Numbered from the stretch's first letter, positions 1-5,154 are shown. The stretch: DNA of 5,831 nt from Clostridiaceae bacterium (GCA_029256485.1 JAQSXU010000238.1:1-5831), one strand, 5' to 3'. Program-made: numbers and translations. The notes: a model not told the origin generated them from the sequence alone.

Positions 1-45
1 GAAAAATATACTCCCACATTAGGTAAAAACTTAAAAGGTAAATAG
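1..45 (+). CDS. C-terminal end of upstream gene, probably portal protein (partial)
   Basis: The first 45 bases are open only in frame 1 and end at TAG (43-45), giving the tail EKYTPTLGKNLKGK. The other two forward frames hit stops within 24 bases. The stop lies two bases before the ATG of the minor capsid gene, the tight spacing seen throughout this operon, so this is very probably the end of a real gene. In Firmicute siphophages the gene just before a Phage_min_cap2 protein is normally the portal. That identity is inferred from gene order only; 14 residues cannot show it. Confidence 0.6.
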   Translation, partial: EKYTPTLGKNLKGK

Positions 46-47
46 AT

Positions 48-1115
48 ATGAATGAAATACCTGCAGATGTTCAAAAACTTATTGATATTTATACTAAAGC
101 TCAGGAAAATCTAATTAAAACAATAGCTAAAAATGAAGCAAAAGGAAATGTTTCTACTTATCAAAAATCACTATTAAATCAAGTTCTGAAAATACTTAGC
201 GACTTAGATAATGAAGCTAAGAAATGGGCTGATAATGTTATACCAAGCTACTATAAACAGGGAATAGATGAAGCTATCCAAGAATTAAAAGATTTAGGAC
301 AAGATGTTAATTTAAATAATAATTTTAGTCAAATACATCAAGGAGCAATACAAGCAATAATGGATAGCTGTTATGGTGATTTACATGATGCTAATAATTA
401 TGTTGGCAGGCATATTCAGGATACAATTAGGCAAGCTGGCATTGATGAGGTTACGCAGAAATTTGCCCAAGGATTTACAGTTAAACAATGTAAACAGAAT
501 ATAGTTAATAAACTCATTAGTGGGGGCATTAATGGCATTAAAGATAAAAGAGGTAGAAACATATCTCTTGATGCTTATGCTTCAACTGTGGCACGTTCTA
601 CAACTAGAGAGGCTACTAATAAGGCAACAACTAATCAACTCACTGGACTTGGTTATGATTTAGTAAAAGTAAGCAGCCATGCAACTACTTGTCCATTGTG
701 TAGCGTGTACCAGGGAAGAGTATATTCTATTAGTGGCAAAAATCCCAATTATCCTCCACTAGATACTGCATTTAGTGGAGATTATGCAAATATACATCCT
801 AATTGTAGGCATGTCCTTATGCCTTATATACCTGAACTTGATGATAATGCAGATAGCCTTCAAGAATATTCAAATAGACCATTTGAGATAGCTGAGAAGG
901 ACAAGAATGCTATTGATAACTATAACAAACAACAGACTGAAAAACGGCAATTAAGAGCTGATAGAGATCAATATCAAAGATATAAATTAGCAATGCCCAA
1001 TGATGCCCCAAAAAGTTTTGCTAATTTTAGACAAATGAAAAAAGCTAATTCAAATAAATTTCAGGAATTACAAAGTAGCTATAGAAGCTTAAGACAAGGA
1101 GGCGAAGGTAATTGA
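48..1115 (+). CDS. Phage minor capsid protein (Phage_min_cap2 type)
   Basis: This 355-residue protein resembles the phage minor capsid protein 2 family, which sits between portal and scaffold genes and is thought to join the procapsid near the portal, like the SPP1 gp7/Mu F group. Residues 1-150 are mostly helical and charged. The diagnostic part is residues 175-262: an arginine-containing helix ARSTTREATNKAT (182-194), then DLVKVSSHATTCPLC (204-218), GRVYSISG (223-230), YPPL (235-238) and HPNCRH (250-255), ending in MPYIPEL. Cys215, Cys218, His250, Cys253 and His255 form a CxxC...HxxCxH set that could bind a metal; this is inferred. Residues 275-355 are rich in Lys, Arg and Gln, as in family members. 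The ATG at 48 follows a modest AAAAGG (33-38). The 3' end overlaps the next gene by four bases, and the terminal GGEGN is dictated by that gene's ribosome binding site. Exact role in the virion is not shown by the sequence. Confidence 0.9.
   Translation: MNEIPADVQKLIDIYTKAQENLIKTIAKNEAKGNVSTYQKSLLNQVLKILSDLDNEAKKWADNVIPSYYKQGIDEAIQELKDLGQDVNLNNNFSQIHQGAIQAIMDSCYGDLHDANNYVGRHIQDTIRQAGIDEVTQKFAQGFTVKQCKQNIVNKLISGGINGIKDKRGRNISLDAYASTVARSTTREATNKATTNQLTGLGYDLVKVSSHATTCPLCSVYQGRVYSISGKNPNYPPLDTAFSGDYANIHPNCRHVLMPYIPELDDNADSLQEYSNRPFEIAEKDKNAIDNYNKQQTEKRQLRADRDQYQRYKLAMPNDAPKSFANFRQMKKANSNKFQELQSSYRSLRQGGEGN
1096..1114 (+). promoter_or_regulatory. Ribosome binding site deciding a TTG start
   Basis: AAGGAGG (1096-1102) lies nine bases before the TTG at 1112-1114. 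The TTG overlaps the TGA of the minor capsid gene (1113-1115). There is no ATG at this position in the frame; the next in-frame ATG would remove 11 residues of a conserved-looking N-terminus (NIPDKVRIG). TTG is therefore the likely start, with translation coupled to the upstream gene. Confidence 0.8.
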
Positions 1116-1435
1116 ATATACCTGATAAAGTAAGAATAGGAAGTATGGATTATAGAATCATTTATGTGGAAGGTCCCCTAGTTGATAATGATAAGGTTCT
1201 TTTTGCCCAAATTGATTTTAACAAAAAGACAATTAAGATAGTAAAAGATATGCAAGATATTCAAGGAGAAGAGGAATCATTATTGCATGAGATTCAACAT
1301 GGAATAGTATTTGAAAGAAATTTTAATTATGAGAATAATGATGAAGAAACCATAACTGAAGAAACAGCCAGGGGATGGCACCAAGTTATAAGAGATAACC
1401 CAGGAATATTCAAGGAGGTAGCAGATGAAAAATAA
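1112..1435 (+). CDS. Small HExxH metallopeptidase-like phage protein
   Basis: This is a 107-residue soluble protein with no signal peptide or membrane segment. It begins NIPDKVRIG, followed by alternating strands (YRIIYVEG, KTIKIVKDM). A helix then carries LLHEIQHGI, a canonical HExxH zinc site with His59, Glu60 and His63. A third ligand could be Glu83 or Glu84 in the following helix TEETARGWHQVIRDNPGIF. This arrangement matches small phage proteins (opening M/L-NIPDKVKIGG, with HEILHAI) loosely related to ImmA/IrrE-type and SprT-like zinc peptidases. Those relatives can cleave repressors or other proteins, but no substrate is known to me for this small form. It is the first gene of an accessory cassette between minor capsid and scaffold genes, where no peptidase is required for known assembly. 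It overlaps the next gene by 11 bases. Confidence is high for a real gene and moderate for enzymatic activity. Confidence 0.75.
   Translation: MNIPDKVRIGSMDYRIIYVEGPLVDNDKVLFAQIDFNKKTIKIVKDMQDIQGEEESLLHEIQHGIVFERNFNYENNDEETITEETARGWHQVIRDNPGIFKEVADEK
1412..1427 (+). promoter_or_regulatory. Ribosome binding site of the small cysteine-rich gene
   Basis: AAGGAGG (1412-1418) sits six bases before the ATG at 1425, inside the last codons of the HExxH gene. Its strength and spacing are the main reason to accept a gene of only 46 codons. Confidence 0.75.
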
Positions 1436-1565
1436 AAAATATTGTGGACATTGTGAGAAATATAATTTAATTACATCAAAATGCATGATAGATAATTCAT
1501 TAAAAAATCCAGATGATATTTGTGATAAGAAAAAAGCTGACAAAGGAGGCGAGAATGATGGCTAA
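1425..1565 (+). CDS. 46-residue four-cysteine protein, putative zinc-binding
   Basis: An ATG at 1425 follows a perfect AAGGAGG (1412-1418) by six bases and opens a 46-codon frame ending at TAA (1563-1565). It overlaps the upstream gene by 11 bases and the downstream gene by up to 11 bases, so the strong ribosome binding site and exact tiling support a real gene. The protein opens MKNKKYCGHCEKYN and has cysteines at 7, 10, 20 and 33 (CxxC-x9-C-x12-C), a spacing suited to one zinc ion or a small knuckle. The C-terminus is charged (KKKADKGGENDG), with the GG encoded by the next gene's ribosome binding site. Similar tiny CxxC proteins are common in phage genomes, with unknown function. Metal binding is inferred; no partner or target can be named. 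Confidence 0.65.
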   Translation: MKNKKYCGHCEKYNLITSKCMIDNSLKNPDDICDKKKADKGGENDG

Positions 1566-1842
1566 GTATAGAAAGAAGCCAGTTGTGATTGAAGCAATAA
1601 CTTTTGAGGAATTTATTGAGTATGGCAAAAATAATGGAGGGAATATAGTTAATGGAATGCTTTGGTCTTTTAATTATAATGGGCATCCGGTAACGCATGA
1701 AAATGATGAGTGTTATTTAATTCCTACACTCGAAGGTGTTTATAATTTTACACCAAATGATGTTCTTATCACAGGTGTTCAAGGTGAAATTTATCCTTGT
1801 AAAAAAGATATTTTTGAAAAAACATATGAGTTAGTTAAGTAA
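1555..1842 (+). CDS. PGDYG-like phage protein (KYRKKPVVIEA family)
   Basis: This protein of 95 residues (94 if the second ATG at 1558 is used) opens MMAKYRKKPVVIEAI, the hallmark of a widespread small phage family. It ends with the typical block TLEG...TPNDVLITGVQGEIYPCKKDIFEKTYE (roughly residues 58-92). In relatives the central motif reads PGD; here it is PND (67-69), a slight departure. The function of the family is unknown to me. AAAGGAGG (1542-1549) is five bases from ATG 1555 and eight from ATG 1558, so either start fits. A longer frame from the ATG at 1513 lacks a ribosome binding site and adds residues not typical of the family, so I reject it. In phages such genes occur in variable positions, which suggests a movable accessory gene. 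It is the last gene of the small cassette, and its stop touches a probable terminator. Confidence 0.82.
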   Translation: MMAKYRKKPVVIEAITFEEFIEYGKNNGGNIVNGMLWSFNYNGHPVTHENDECYLIPTLEGVYNFTPNDVLITGVQGEIYPCKKDIFEKTYELVK

Positions 1843-1868
1843 GTCTTAGAAATAAGGCTTTTTATTTT
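1841..1868 (+). terminator. Probable intrinsic terminator after the accessory cassette
   Basis: AAGTCTTA (1841-1848) pairs with TAAGGCTT (1853-1860) over eight base pairs, one a G-U pair, around a GAAA tetraloop. The stem runs directly into TTTATTTT (1861-1868). The stem starts on the last two bases of the PGDYG-like gene's stop codon. The form is classical, but the stem is AT-rich, so read-through into the scaffold gene is likely; I see no strong promoter downstream. Confidence 0.65.
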
Positions 1869-1957
1869 CGCCTTTTTAGCATTTATGGCGTTAAACTGAA
1901 AGACCACACGAGGGCACGACCTCGATAAAAAGTGTAGTAGGAAGGAGATTAAAAAAA
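1843..1957 (+). promoter_or_regulatory. Scaffold leader with hairpin (CGAGG/CCTCG)
   Basis: This 115-base region is the largest non-coding stretch in the window. Beyond the terminator it holds a GC-rich hairpin in otherwise AT-rich DNA: CGAGG (1909-1913), loop GCACGA, CCTCG (1920-1924). ACA (1906-1908) could extend it by pairing with TGT (1933-1935) across an A-rich bulge. A second weak option pairs CGCC (1869-1872) with GGCG (1887-1890). The hairpin ends about 17 bases before the GGAAGGAG ribosome binding site (1940-1947) of the scaffold gene, which itself stays unpaired. It could affect translation, RNA stability or processing, or bind a phage protein; the sequence does not say which. No -35/-10 pair close to consensus was found. 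Confidence 0.45.
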
Positions 1958-2536
1958 ATGGAATGGTTAAAACAATTATTAGGTGATGAACTTTATAATC
2001 AAGTTATTGGAAAGCTTGGAGATACCAAAATTATAAAAGATGATGGAAACTTCATTCCAAAATCACGATTTGACGAAGTAAATCAACAGAAAAATAATTT
2101 CAAAACTCAAAATGATGAACTTAATACCCAATTGGAGGCTTTAAAAAAATCCAATAAGGGTAATGAAGAACTTACTAAACAAATTACTGAACTTCAGGGC
2201 AAATTACAAGATGCTGAAACTAAAAATAAGGATATAAGCATAACTTCAGCTATTAAAATGGCAGCCATAAAAGCCAATGCAGTTGATCCTGATGTTGTAT
2301 CAATGCTTATTGATAAAGCAAAGGTAATTACTAATGAAGATGGCAGTATAAAAGAGGGATTAGAAGAACAAATAAAAAACTTAGCACAATCAAAAACTTA
2401 TTTGTTTGGGGAAACTGTTCCTGGTGGTGGTGGTGGAAATCCCGCTGGTGGTGGTGGAAATTTACCAAAAGATCCAAATGATATGACAATGGAAGAATAT
2501 GCAGCATGGTATAAAAAAAGAAATGAAAATAATTAA
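1958..2536 (+). CDS. Capsid scaffolding protein (Phage_GP20 type)
   Basis: This 192-residue protein guides coat protein into procapsids and is normally lost or degraded before DNA packaging. It opens MEWLKQLLGDELYNQVIGKLG, then NFIPKSRFDEVNQQKN (31-46), both typical of the GP20 scaffold family. A charged coiled-coil of about residues 38-92 follows (QQKNNFKTQNDELNTQLEAL and onward), then a helical segment ending YLFGETVPG (148-156). A glycine linker (156-167) precedes the terminal MTMEEYAAWYKKRNENN (176-192). Its EEYxxWxKKR tail is usual for these proteins and is probably the coat-binding helix, by analogy with P22 scaffold. Length and charge are normal for the family. GGAAGGAG (1940-1947) sits ten bases before the ATG. 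The major capsid gene follows after 19 bases, the standard pairing. Confidence in the family is high; coat binding by the tail is inferred. Confidence 0.92.
   Translation: MEWLKQLLGDELYNQVIGKLGDTKIIKDDGNFIPKSRFDEVNQQKNNFKTQNDELNTQLEALKKSNKGNEELTKQITELQGKLQDAETKNKDISITSAIKMAAIKANAVDPDVVSMLIDKAKVITNEDGSIKEGLEEQIKNLAQSKTYLFGETVPGGGGGNPAGGGGNLPKDPNDMTMEEYAAWYKKRNENN
2423..2461 (+). repeat. Short tandem repeat encoding glycine linker
   Basis: GGTGGTGGTGGAAAT occurs at 2426-2440 and again at 2447-2461, a 21-base period, with further GGT triplets at the 5' end. It encodes five glycines, NPA, four glycines and N (scaffold residues 156-168). A triplet repeat of this kind can change in length by replication slippage without breaking the frame. 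Confidence 0.85.
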
Positions 2537-2555
2537 TATAGGAGAGTGATTTTAT

Positions 2556-3650
2556 ATGCCAAATACATTATTAACCCCTTCAATAATTGCTAAAGAGGCG
2601 ATTTTAGTACTTCAAAATAATATGGTTTTCTCAGGATTAGTTCATAGAGATTTTTCTAATGAATTTGCCAAAGTTGGTGACACAATAACAGTGAGAAAGC
2701 CAGCTACATTTACAGCTAATGAATGGAATGGTTCAACTATTGATATTCAAGATGCAAATGAAACCGGTGTTCCTGTAAAAATGGATAAGATTATAGATGT
2801 ATCTTTTGCGGCTGGATCAAAAGAACTTGCTTTGAGTATTCAAGATTTTTCAACTCAATTTATTCAACCAGCAATGAGGGCTCATGCACAAAAGTTGGAT
2901 TCAATGATTGCTGGATTATGGGTTGATGTCCCTTATTTTGCTCAAGTCGGAGCAACTCCATCTATGCAGGATTGGGCAAATACTGATATGATTATGAACC
3001 AAAATAAAGTCCCAACGGATAGTAGAAATATGGTAATCGACCCTATGACAAAGTCAAAATATATTGCTTTGCCTGAAATTTTACATGCCTCAAAATCTGG
3101 AAGCACTGATGCATTAAGAAAGGCATCTTTAGGTGATGATCTGATGGGATTTGCAGCTTATATGGATCAAAATATAGTTAATAAAGCACCAGGAACTGCA
3201 ACTGCTGGGACTGCGACAGGAACACTAGGAGCTTCTACTGTTGATCTAGCTTCTGTAACTCCTGCGGCCGGAACAATACTTAAAGGTGATGTTGTAACAA
3301 TTGATGGTAACCAATATGTATGTACTGAAGATGCAACAGCAGTAACAGGAGCTATATCAGCTTTAAAAATTTATCCATCATTGTTAACCGCTCCTTCAGG
3401 CGCAACAGTAACATTTAGTGCTAAAACAAGACATAATTTAGCATTTCACAGAAATGCTTTTTGTTTAGCTTCTAGACCATTGGAGAAACCAATGGGAGCT
3501 GCTTTTTCTGATACAATTAGCTTTAATGGTATTAGTTGCAGAATAGTCGCTGGATATGATATGTCTAAAAAACAAGATACTATTTCAATTGATTTCTTAT
3601 GCGGAGTTAAGACCCTTACTCCTGAACTTGCTTGTAGATTTGAAGGATAG
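2556..3650 (+). CDS. Major capsid protein, P22 coat-like (HK97 fold)
   Basis: This 364-residue protein forms the head shell. The opening MPNTLLTPSIIAKEAILVLQ and the following HRDFSNEFAKVGDTITVRKP (30-49) are the signature of P22-type coat proteins found in many Firmicute phages. VPVKMDKIIDVSFAAGSKEL (72-91) fits the E-loop/spine region. IDPMTKSKY (161-169) is the usual segment before the axial domain. Residues 210-292 form an Ala/Thr/Gly-rich insertion with strands (GDVVTIDGNQYVC, ALKIYP, ATVTF), placed where P22 coat carries its insertion domain. The chain then returns to conserved HNLAFHRNAFCLASRPLEKP (293-312) and a strand-rich C-terminus. The ATG at 2556 follows AGGAGAG (2540-2546). It lies directly after the scaffold gene and before a connector gene, as expected. 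No N-terminal delta domain or prohead protease gene is seen, in keeping with a separate scaffold. Confidence is high for coat protein; the domain limits are approximate. Confidence 0.93.
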   Translation: MPNTLLTPSIIAKEAILVLQNNMVFSGLVHRDFSNEFAKVGDTITVRKPATFTANEWNGSTIDIQDANETGVPVKMDKIIDVSFAAGSKELALSIQDFSTQFIQPAMRAHAQKLDSMIAGLWVDVPYFAQVGATPSMQDWANTDMIMNQNKVPTDSRNMVIDPMTKSKYIALPEILHASKSGSTDALRKASLGDDLMGFAAYMDQNIVNKAPGTATAGTATGTLGASTVDLASVTPAAGTILKGDVVTIDGNQYVCTEDATAVTGAISALKIYPSLLTAPSGATVTFSAKTRHNLAFHRNAFCLASRPLEKPMGAAFSDTISFNGISCRIVAGYDMSKKQDTISIDFLCGVKTLTPELACRFEG

Positions 3651-3679
3651 TCTGGGGTTTAATCCCCCCTTTTGTCCTT
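3643..3679 (+). promoter_or_regulatory. Nested hairpin after the major capsid gene
   Basis: GGGG (3654-3657), loop TTTAAT, CCCC (3664-3667) forms a compact GC stem followed by CCTTTT (3668-3673). Outside it AAGGA (3643-3647, at the end of the capsid gene) can pair with TCCTT (3675-3679). The outer strand ends one base before the GGAGGTGAT ribosome binding site of the next gene. The inner stem plus short T-run could act as a weak terminator reducing expression after the coat gene, or as an RNA-stabilising 3' end. Which of these applies is inferred. Confidence 0.5.
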
Positions 3680-3680
3680 T

Positions 3681-3695
3681 GGAGGTGATATTGTG
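3681..3695 (+). promoter_or_regulatory. Ribosome binding site deciding a GTG start
   Basis: GGAGGTGAT (3681-3689), a near-perfect match to the 16S rRNA 3' end, lies seven bases (counted from GGAGG) before GTG at 3693. A longer frame starting at TTG 3672 would place this site inside the coding sequence and has no ribosome binding site of its own, so GTG 3693 is chosen. Confidence 0.88.
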
Positions 3696-4217
3696 CCAGT
3701 AATTATAACAGTGGGACAAAATAGTTATGTAAACATAACTGATGCACAAACTTACTTTGACAGTAGACTCTTTGCAGATACTTGGACAAACGCAATTGAG
3801 GATGATAAGGTAAAAGCTTTAATAATGGCATCTAAAAAAATAGATAGACAGCCGCTAAGAGGAAAGAAAATAGATATTAATCAGATTATGGAATTCCCTA
3901 GGATGTTATATAGCTATGAGCCTAGGCATTACGGTATATATAATATGAATGTGAATACTAAGCAATATAATTATGGTCCAGGATGGTATATTCAAGAATC
4001 AGTCCCTCAGGAGGTCTTAGATGCCACTTGTGAAGAGGCACTGGCTTTGCTTCAATATGGTAATTCAAAACGAATTGCCCTTCAAAAACAAGGTGTAACT
4101 GCATTTAATTTAAGTGGTATGTCTGAAAGCTTAAAAGGTGATACTATTAGATTTTTATCCCAAGAAGCAAAGGAATTACTAACAGAATTTCTTGCCGGGA
4201 GCGTGATAATAGCATGA
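3693..4217 (+). CDS. Head-tail connector/adaptor protein (DnaT-like family)
   Basis: This 174-residue protein starts at GTG with MPVIITVGQNSYVNITDAQTYF. It matches the phage family often labelled putative DnaT-like ssDNA-binding protein, which sits directly after the coat gene and is likely the head-tail adaptor (HK97 gp6/SPP1 gp15 role). Family features: SYVNITDAQTYFDSR (11-25), the helix DDKVKALIMASKKIDR (37-52), FPR (68-70), and VPQEVLDATCEEALALL (104-120), with a final helix SQEAKELLTEFLAG (156-169). The segment between FPR and VPQ (71-103) is long and tyrosine-rich, with seven Tyr at 73, 75, 80, 83, 92, 94 and 99. That looks like an insertion in a connecting loop. The last four bases overlap the next gene (ATGA), implying coupled translation. 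The DNA-binding name of the family is an annotation label and is not supported by context; the adaptor role is inferred from gene order and helical make-up. Confidence 0.83.
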   Translation: MPVIITVGQNSYVNITDAQTYFDSRLFADTWTNAIEDDKVKALIMASKKIDRQPLRGKKIDINQIMEFPRMLYSYEPRHYGIYNMNVNTKQYNYGPGWYIQESVPQEVLDATCEEALALLQYGNSKRIALQKQGVTAFNLSGMSESLKGDTIRFLSQEAKELLTEFLAGSVIIA

Positions 4218-4498
4218 TTGAGGATTATTTTACAGATAAAAAAGTATGGAGACATGTTACTGGGACTGATGACTATAATCAGCCAACTTATGATGATAAA
4301 ACAATAGATTGTAAATTTAATCAAAAGATTAAATTGGTTAGAGACAAAACAGGCAATCAAGTTGTCTCACAAGCTAATGTATTTTGTAAGGATGCCGTCC
4401 TGATTGATGATTTAATAGATGGTAGAGTTATTATATCGGTATTAACCTTAGATGGTTTAGATGGCATTATTGAAGGATATGAGGTGTATTTAATATGA
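4214..4498 (+). CDS. Probable head-closure (stopper) protein, minor capsid type
   Basis: This 94-residue, strand-rich protein starts at an ATG overlapping the adaptor stop (ATGA, 4214-4217). A GGGAG (4197-4201) lies 12 bases upstream, so initiation probably relies on coupling. Features seen: VWRHVTGTDDYNQPTY (11-26), a hydrophilic beta region, then KTGNQVVSQANVFCKD (45-60), followed by LIDDLIDGRVIISVLTLDGLDGIIEGYEVYLI. The pattern of a short N-terminus, a VxSxAxVFC strand, DxIxDGRVI and a terminal GYEVYLI fits small Firmicute head-closure proteins (SPP1 gp16/HK97 gp7 role, often annotated minor capsid protein). They seal the head channel after packaging and bind the tail. Position between adaptor and gp10-like genes is the expected one. 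Sequence similarity alone is weak, so the role rests mainly on synteny. Confidence 0.7.
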   Translation: MIEDYFTDKKVWRHVTGTDDYNQPTYDDKTIDCKFNQKIKLVRDKTGNQVVSQANVFCKDAVLIDDLIDGRVIISVLTLDGLDGIIEGYEVYLI

Positions 4499-4800
4499 GT
4501 GCTAGCTTAGAGGGTTTAAGTGAATTAGAAAAAGGTTTTAATGAAGCTCTTAAAAAAGTAGGTATAGTAAATGATAAAGCACTTCATGATGTTGCATTAG
4601 ATTTACTTGGCAAAGCTAAAGAACTTGCGCCAGTTGATACTGGAGATTTACGTGGAAGTGCTAGTATGGAAATAGAAAATAATGTTGCAACAATAGGTTT
4701 TGAAGAGCCTTATGCAGTCAGCCAACATGAACATACTGAATACGAACATCCTCAGGGTGGGCAGGCTAAATACTTGGAACAACCTTTTAAAGAAAAGTGA
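4495..4800 (+). CDS. HK97-gp10-like tail completion / minor capsid protein
   Basis: This 101-residue protein overlaps the previous gene by four bases (ATGA) and has GAGGTG (4481-4486) eight bases before its ATG. It shows the HK97 gp10-like pattern: an N-terminal helix (LEGLSELEKGFNEALKKV), a second helix ending KAKELAPVDTGDLRGSASM (40-58), a strand (NNVATIGFEEPYA), then histidine-rich SQHEHTEYEHPQGG (76-89) and AKYLEQPF (91-98). The APVDTGDLR and HPxGGxxKYLExP motifs are characteristic. Members act at the head-tail joint or tail completion step. It ends in tandem stops TGA TAA (4798-4803), with the tail terminator ATG two bases further on. I am sure of the family; the precise virion position is inferred. 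Confidence 0.86.
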   Translation: MSASLEGLSELEKGFNEALKKVGIVNDKALHDVALDLLGKAKELAPVDTGDLRGSASMEIENNVATIGFEEPYAVSQHEHTEYEHPQGGQAKYLEQPFKEK

Positions 4801-4804
4801 TAAA

Positions 4805-5152
4805 ATGCTTGAAGAAATTAAGTCATATCTCGAAACCAAAGATATAACAAATGTGTTTATAGGATCAATGCCGACTAGTCCTGATATATGTACTGTACTT
4901 TATGCTACAGGTGGATATAACCCATATATAGGATTTAATAATATAGTCGAATATCCAACTTTTCAGGTTATGTGTAGAGGAGCTAATTATTTAGAAGTTT
5001 CGACAAGGATAGAAAATATAAAAAACTTTTTAAACGGATATACCGTGTCTTTCCCATTTATCGAAAATATCCAGCCACCCGTAGGCTTAGGCAGGGATAA
5101 TTCAAATAGATGGGAATTTTCATGTAATTTTAAAATAACAAGGGAGGTATAA
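4805..5152 (+). CDS. Tail terminator (phage minor capsid protein 3 type)
   Basis: This 115-residue protein opens MLEEIKSYLETKDITNVFIGSMP, continues with YNPYIGFNNIVEYPTFQVMCRG (38-59), the helix STRIENIKNFLNG (66-78), and ends PPVGLGRDNSNRWEFSCNFKITREV. That is the usual plan of Firmicute tail terminators (often called minor capsid protein): helix, strand, helix and a final strand pair. They form a ring that stops tail-tube growth and joins the tail to the head. The ATG at 4805 is four bases after the gp10-like stop and has no clear AGGAGG, so it probably depends on reinitiation. A longer open frame from 4700 runs back inside the upstream gene in another frame and is not credible as a start. 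The next gene follows by two bases. Confidence 0.84.
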   Translation: MLEEIKSYLETKDITNVFIGSMPTSPDICTVLYATGGYNPYIGFNNIVEYPTFQVMCRGANYLEVSTRIENIKNFLNGYTVSFPFIENIQPPVGLGRDNSNRWEFSCNFKITREV

Positions 5153-5154
5153 GA

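Noticed and set aside
1513..1554. Longer start (ATG 1513) for the PGDYG-like protein.
   Set aside because: It lacks a ribosome binding site and overlaps the four-cysteine gene deeply, while a strong AAAGGAGG precedes the ATG pair at 1555/1558 where the family's conserved N-terminus begins.
1280..1698. Two overlapping minus-strand open frames (1280-1543 and 1471-1698).
   Set aside because: Both lie opposite well-supported + strand genes, have no ribosome binding site, and give hydrophobic, Phe/Ile/Ser-rich products typical of antisense reading of AT-rich coding DNA.
1861..1957. A late promoter between terminator and scaffold gene.
   Set aside because: I found only partial -10-like stretches (GATAAA near 1924) with no matching -35 at proper distance; not enough to call a promoter.
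3693..4217. Single-stranded DNA-binding replication protein (DnaT) function for the adaptor.
   Set aside because: The family label exists, but the position directly after the coat gene and before the head-closure and tail genes points to a structural connector; no replication genes are nearby.
4700..4804. Longer start (ATG 4700) for the tail terminator.
   Set aside because: It would run through 100 bases of the gp10-like gene in another frame; the family N-terminus (MLEEIKSYLE) begins at ATG 4805.
4082..4839. Minus-strand open frames at 4082-4360 and 4648-4839.
   Set aside because: They are antisense shadows of the adaptor, head-closure and gp10-like genes, with no ribosome binding site and no recognisable family.
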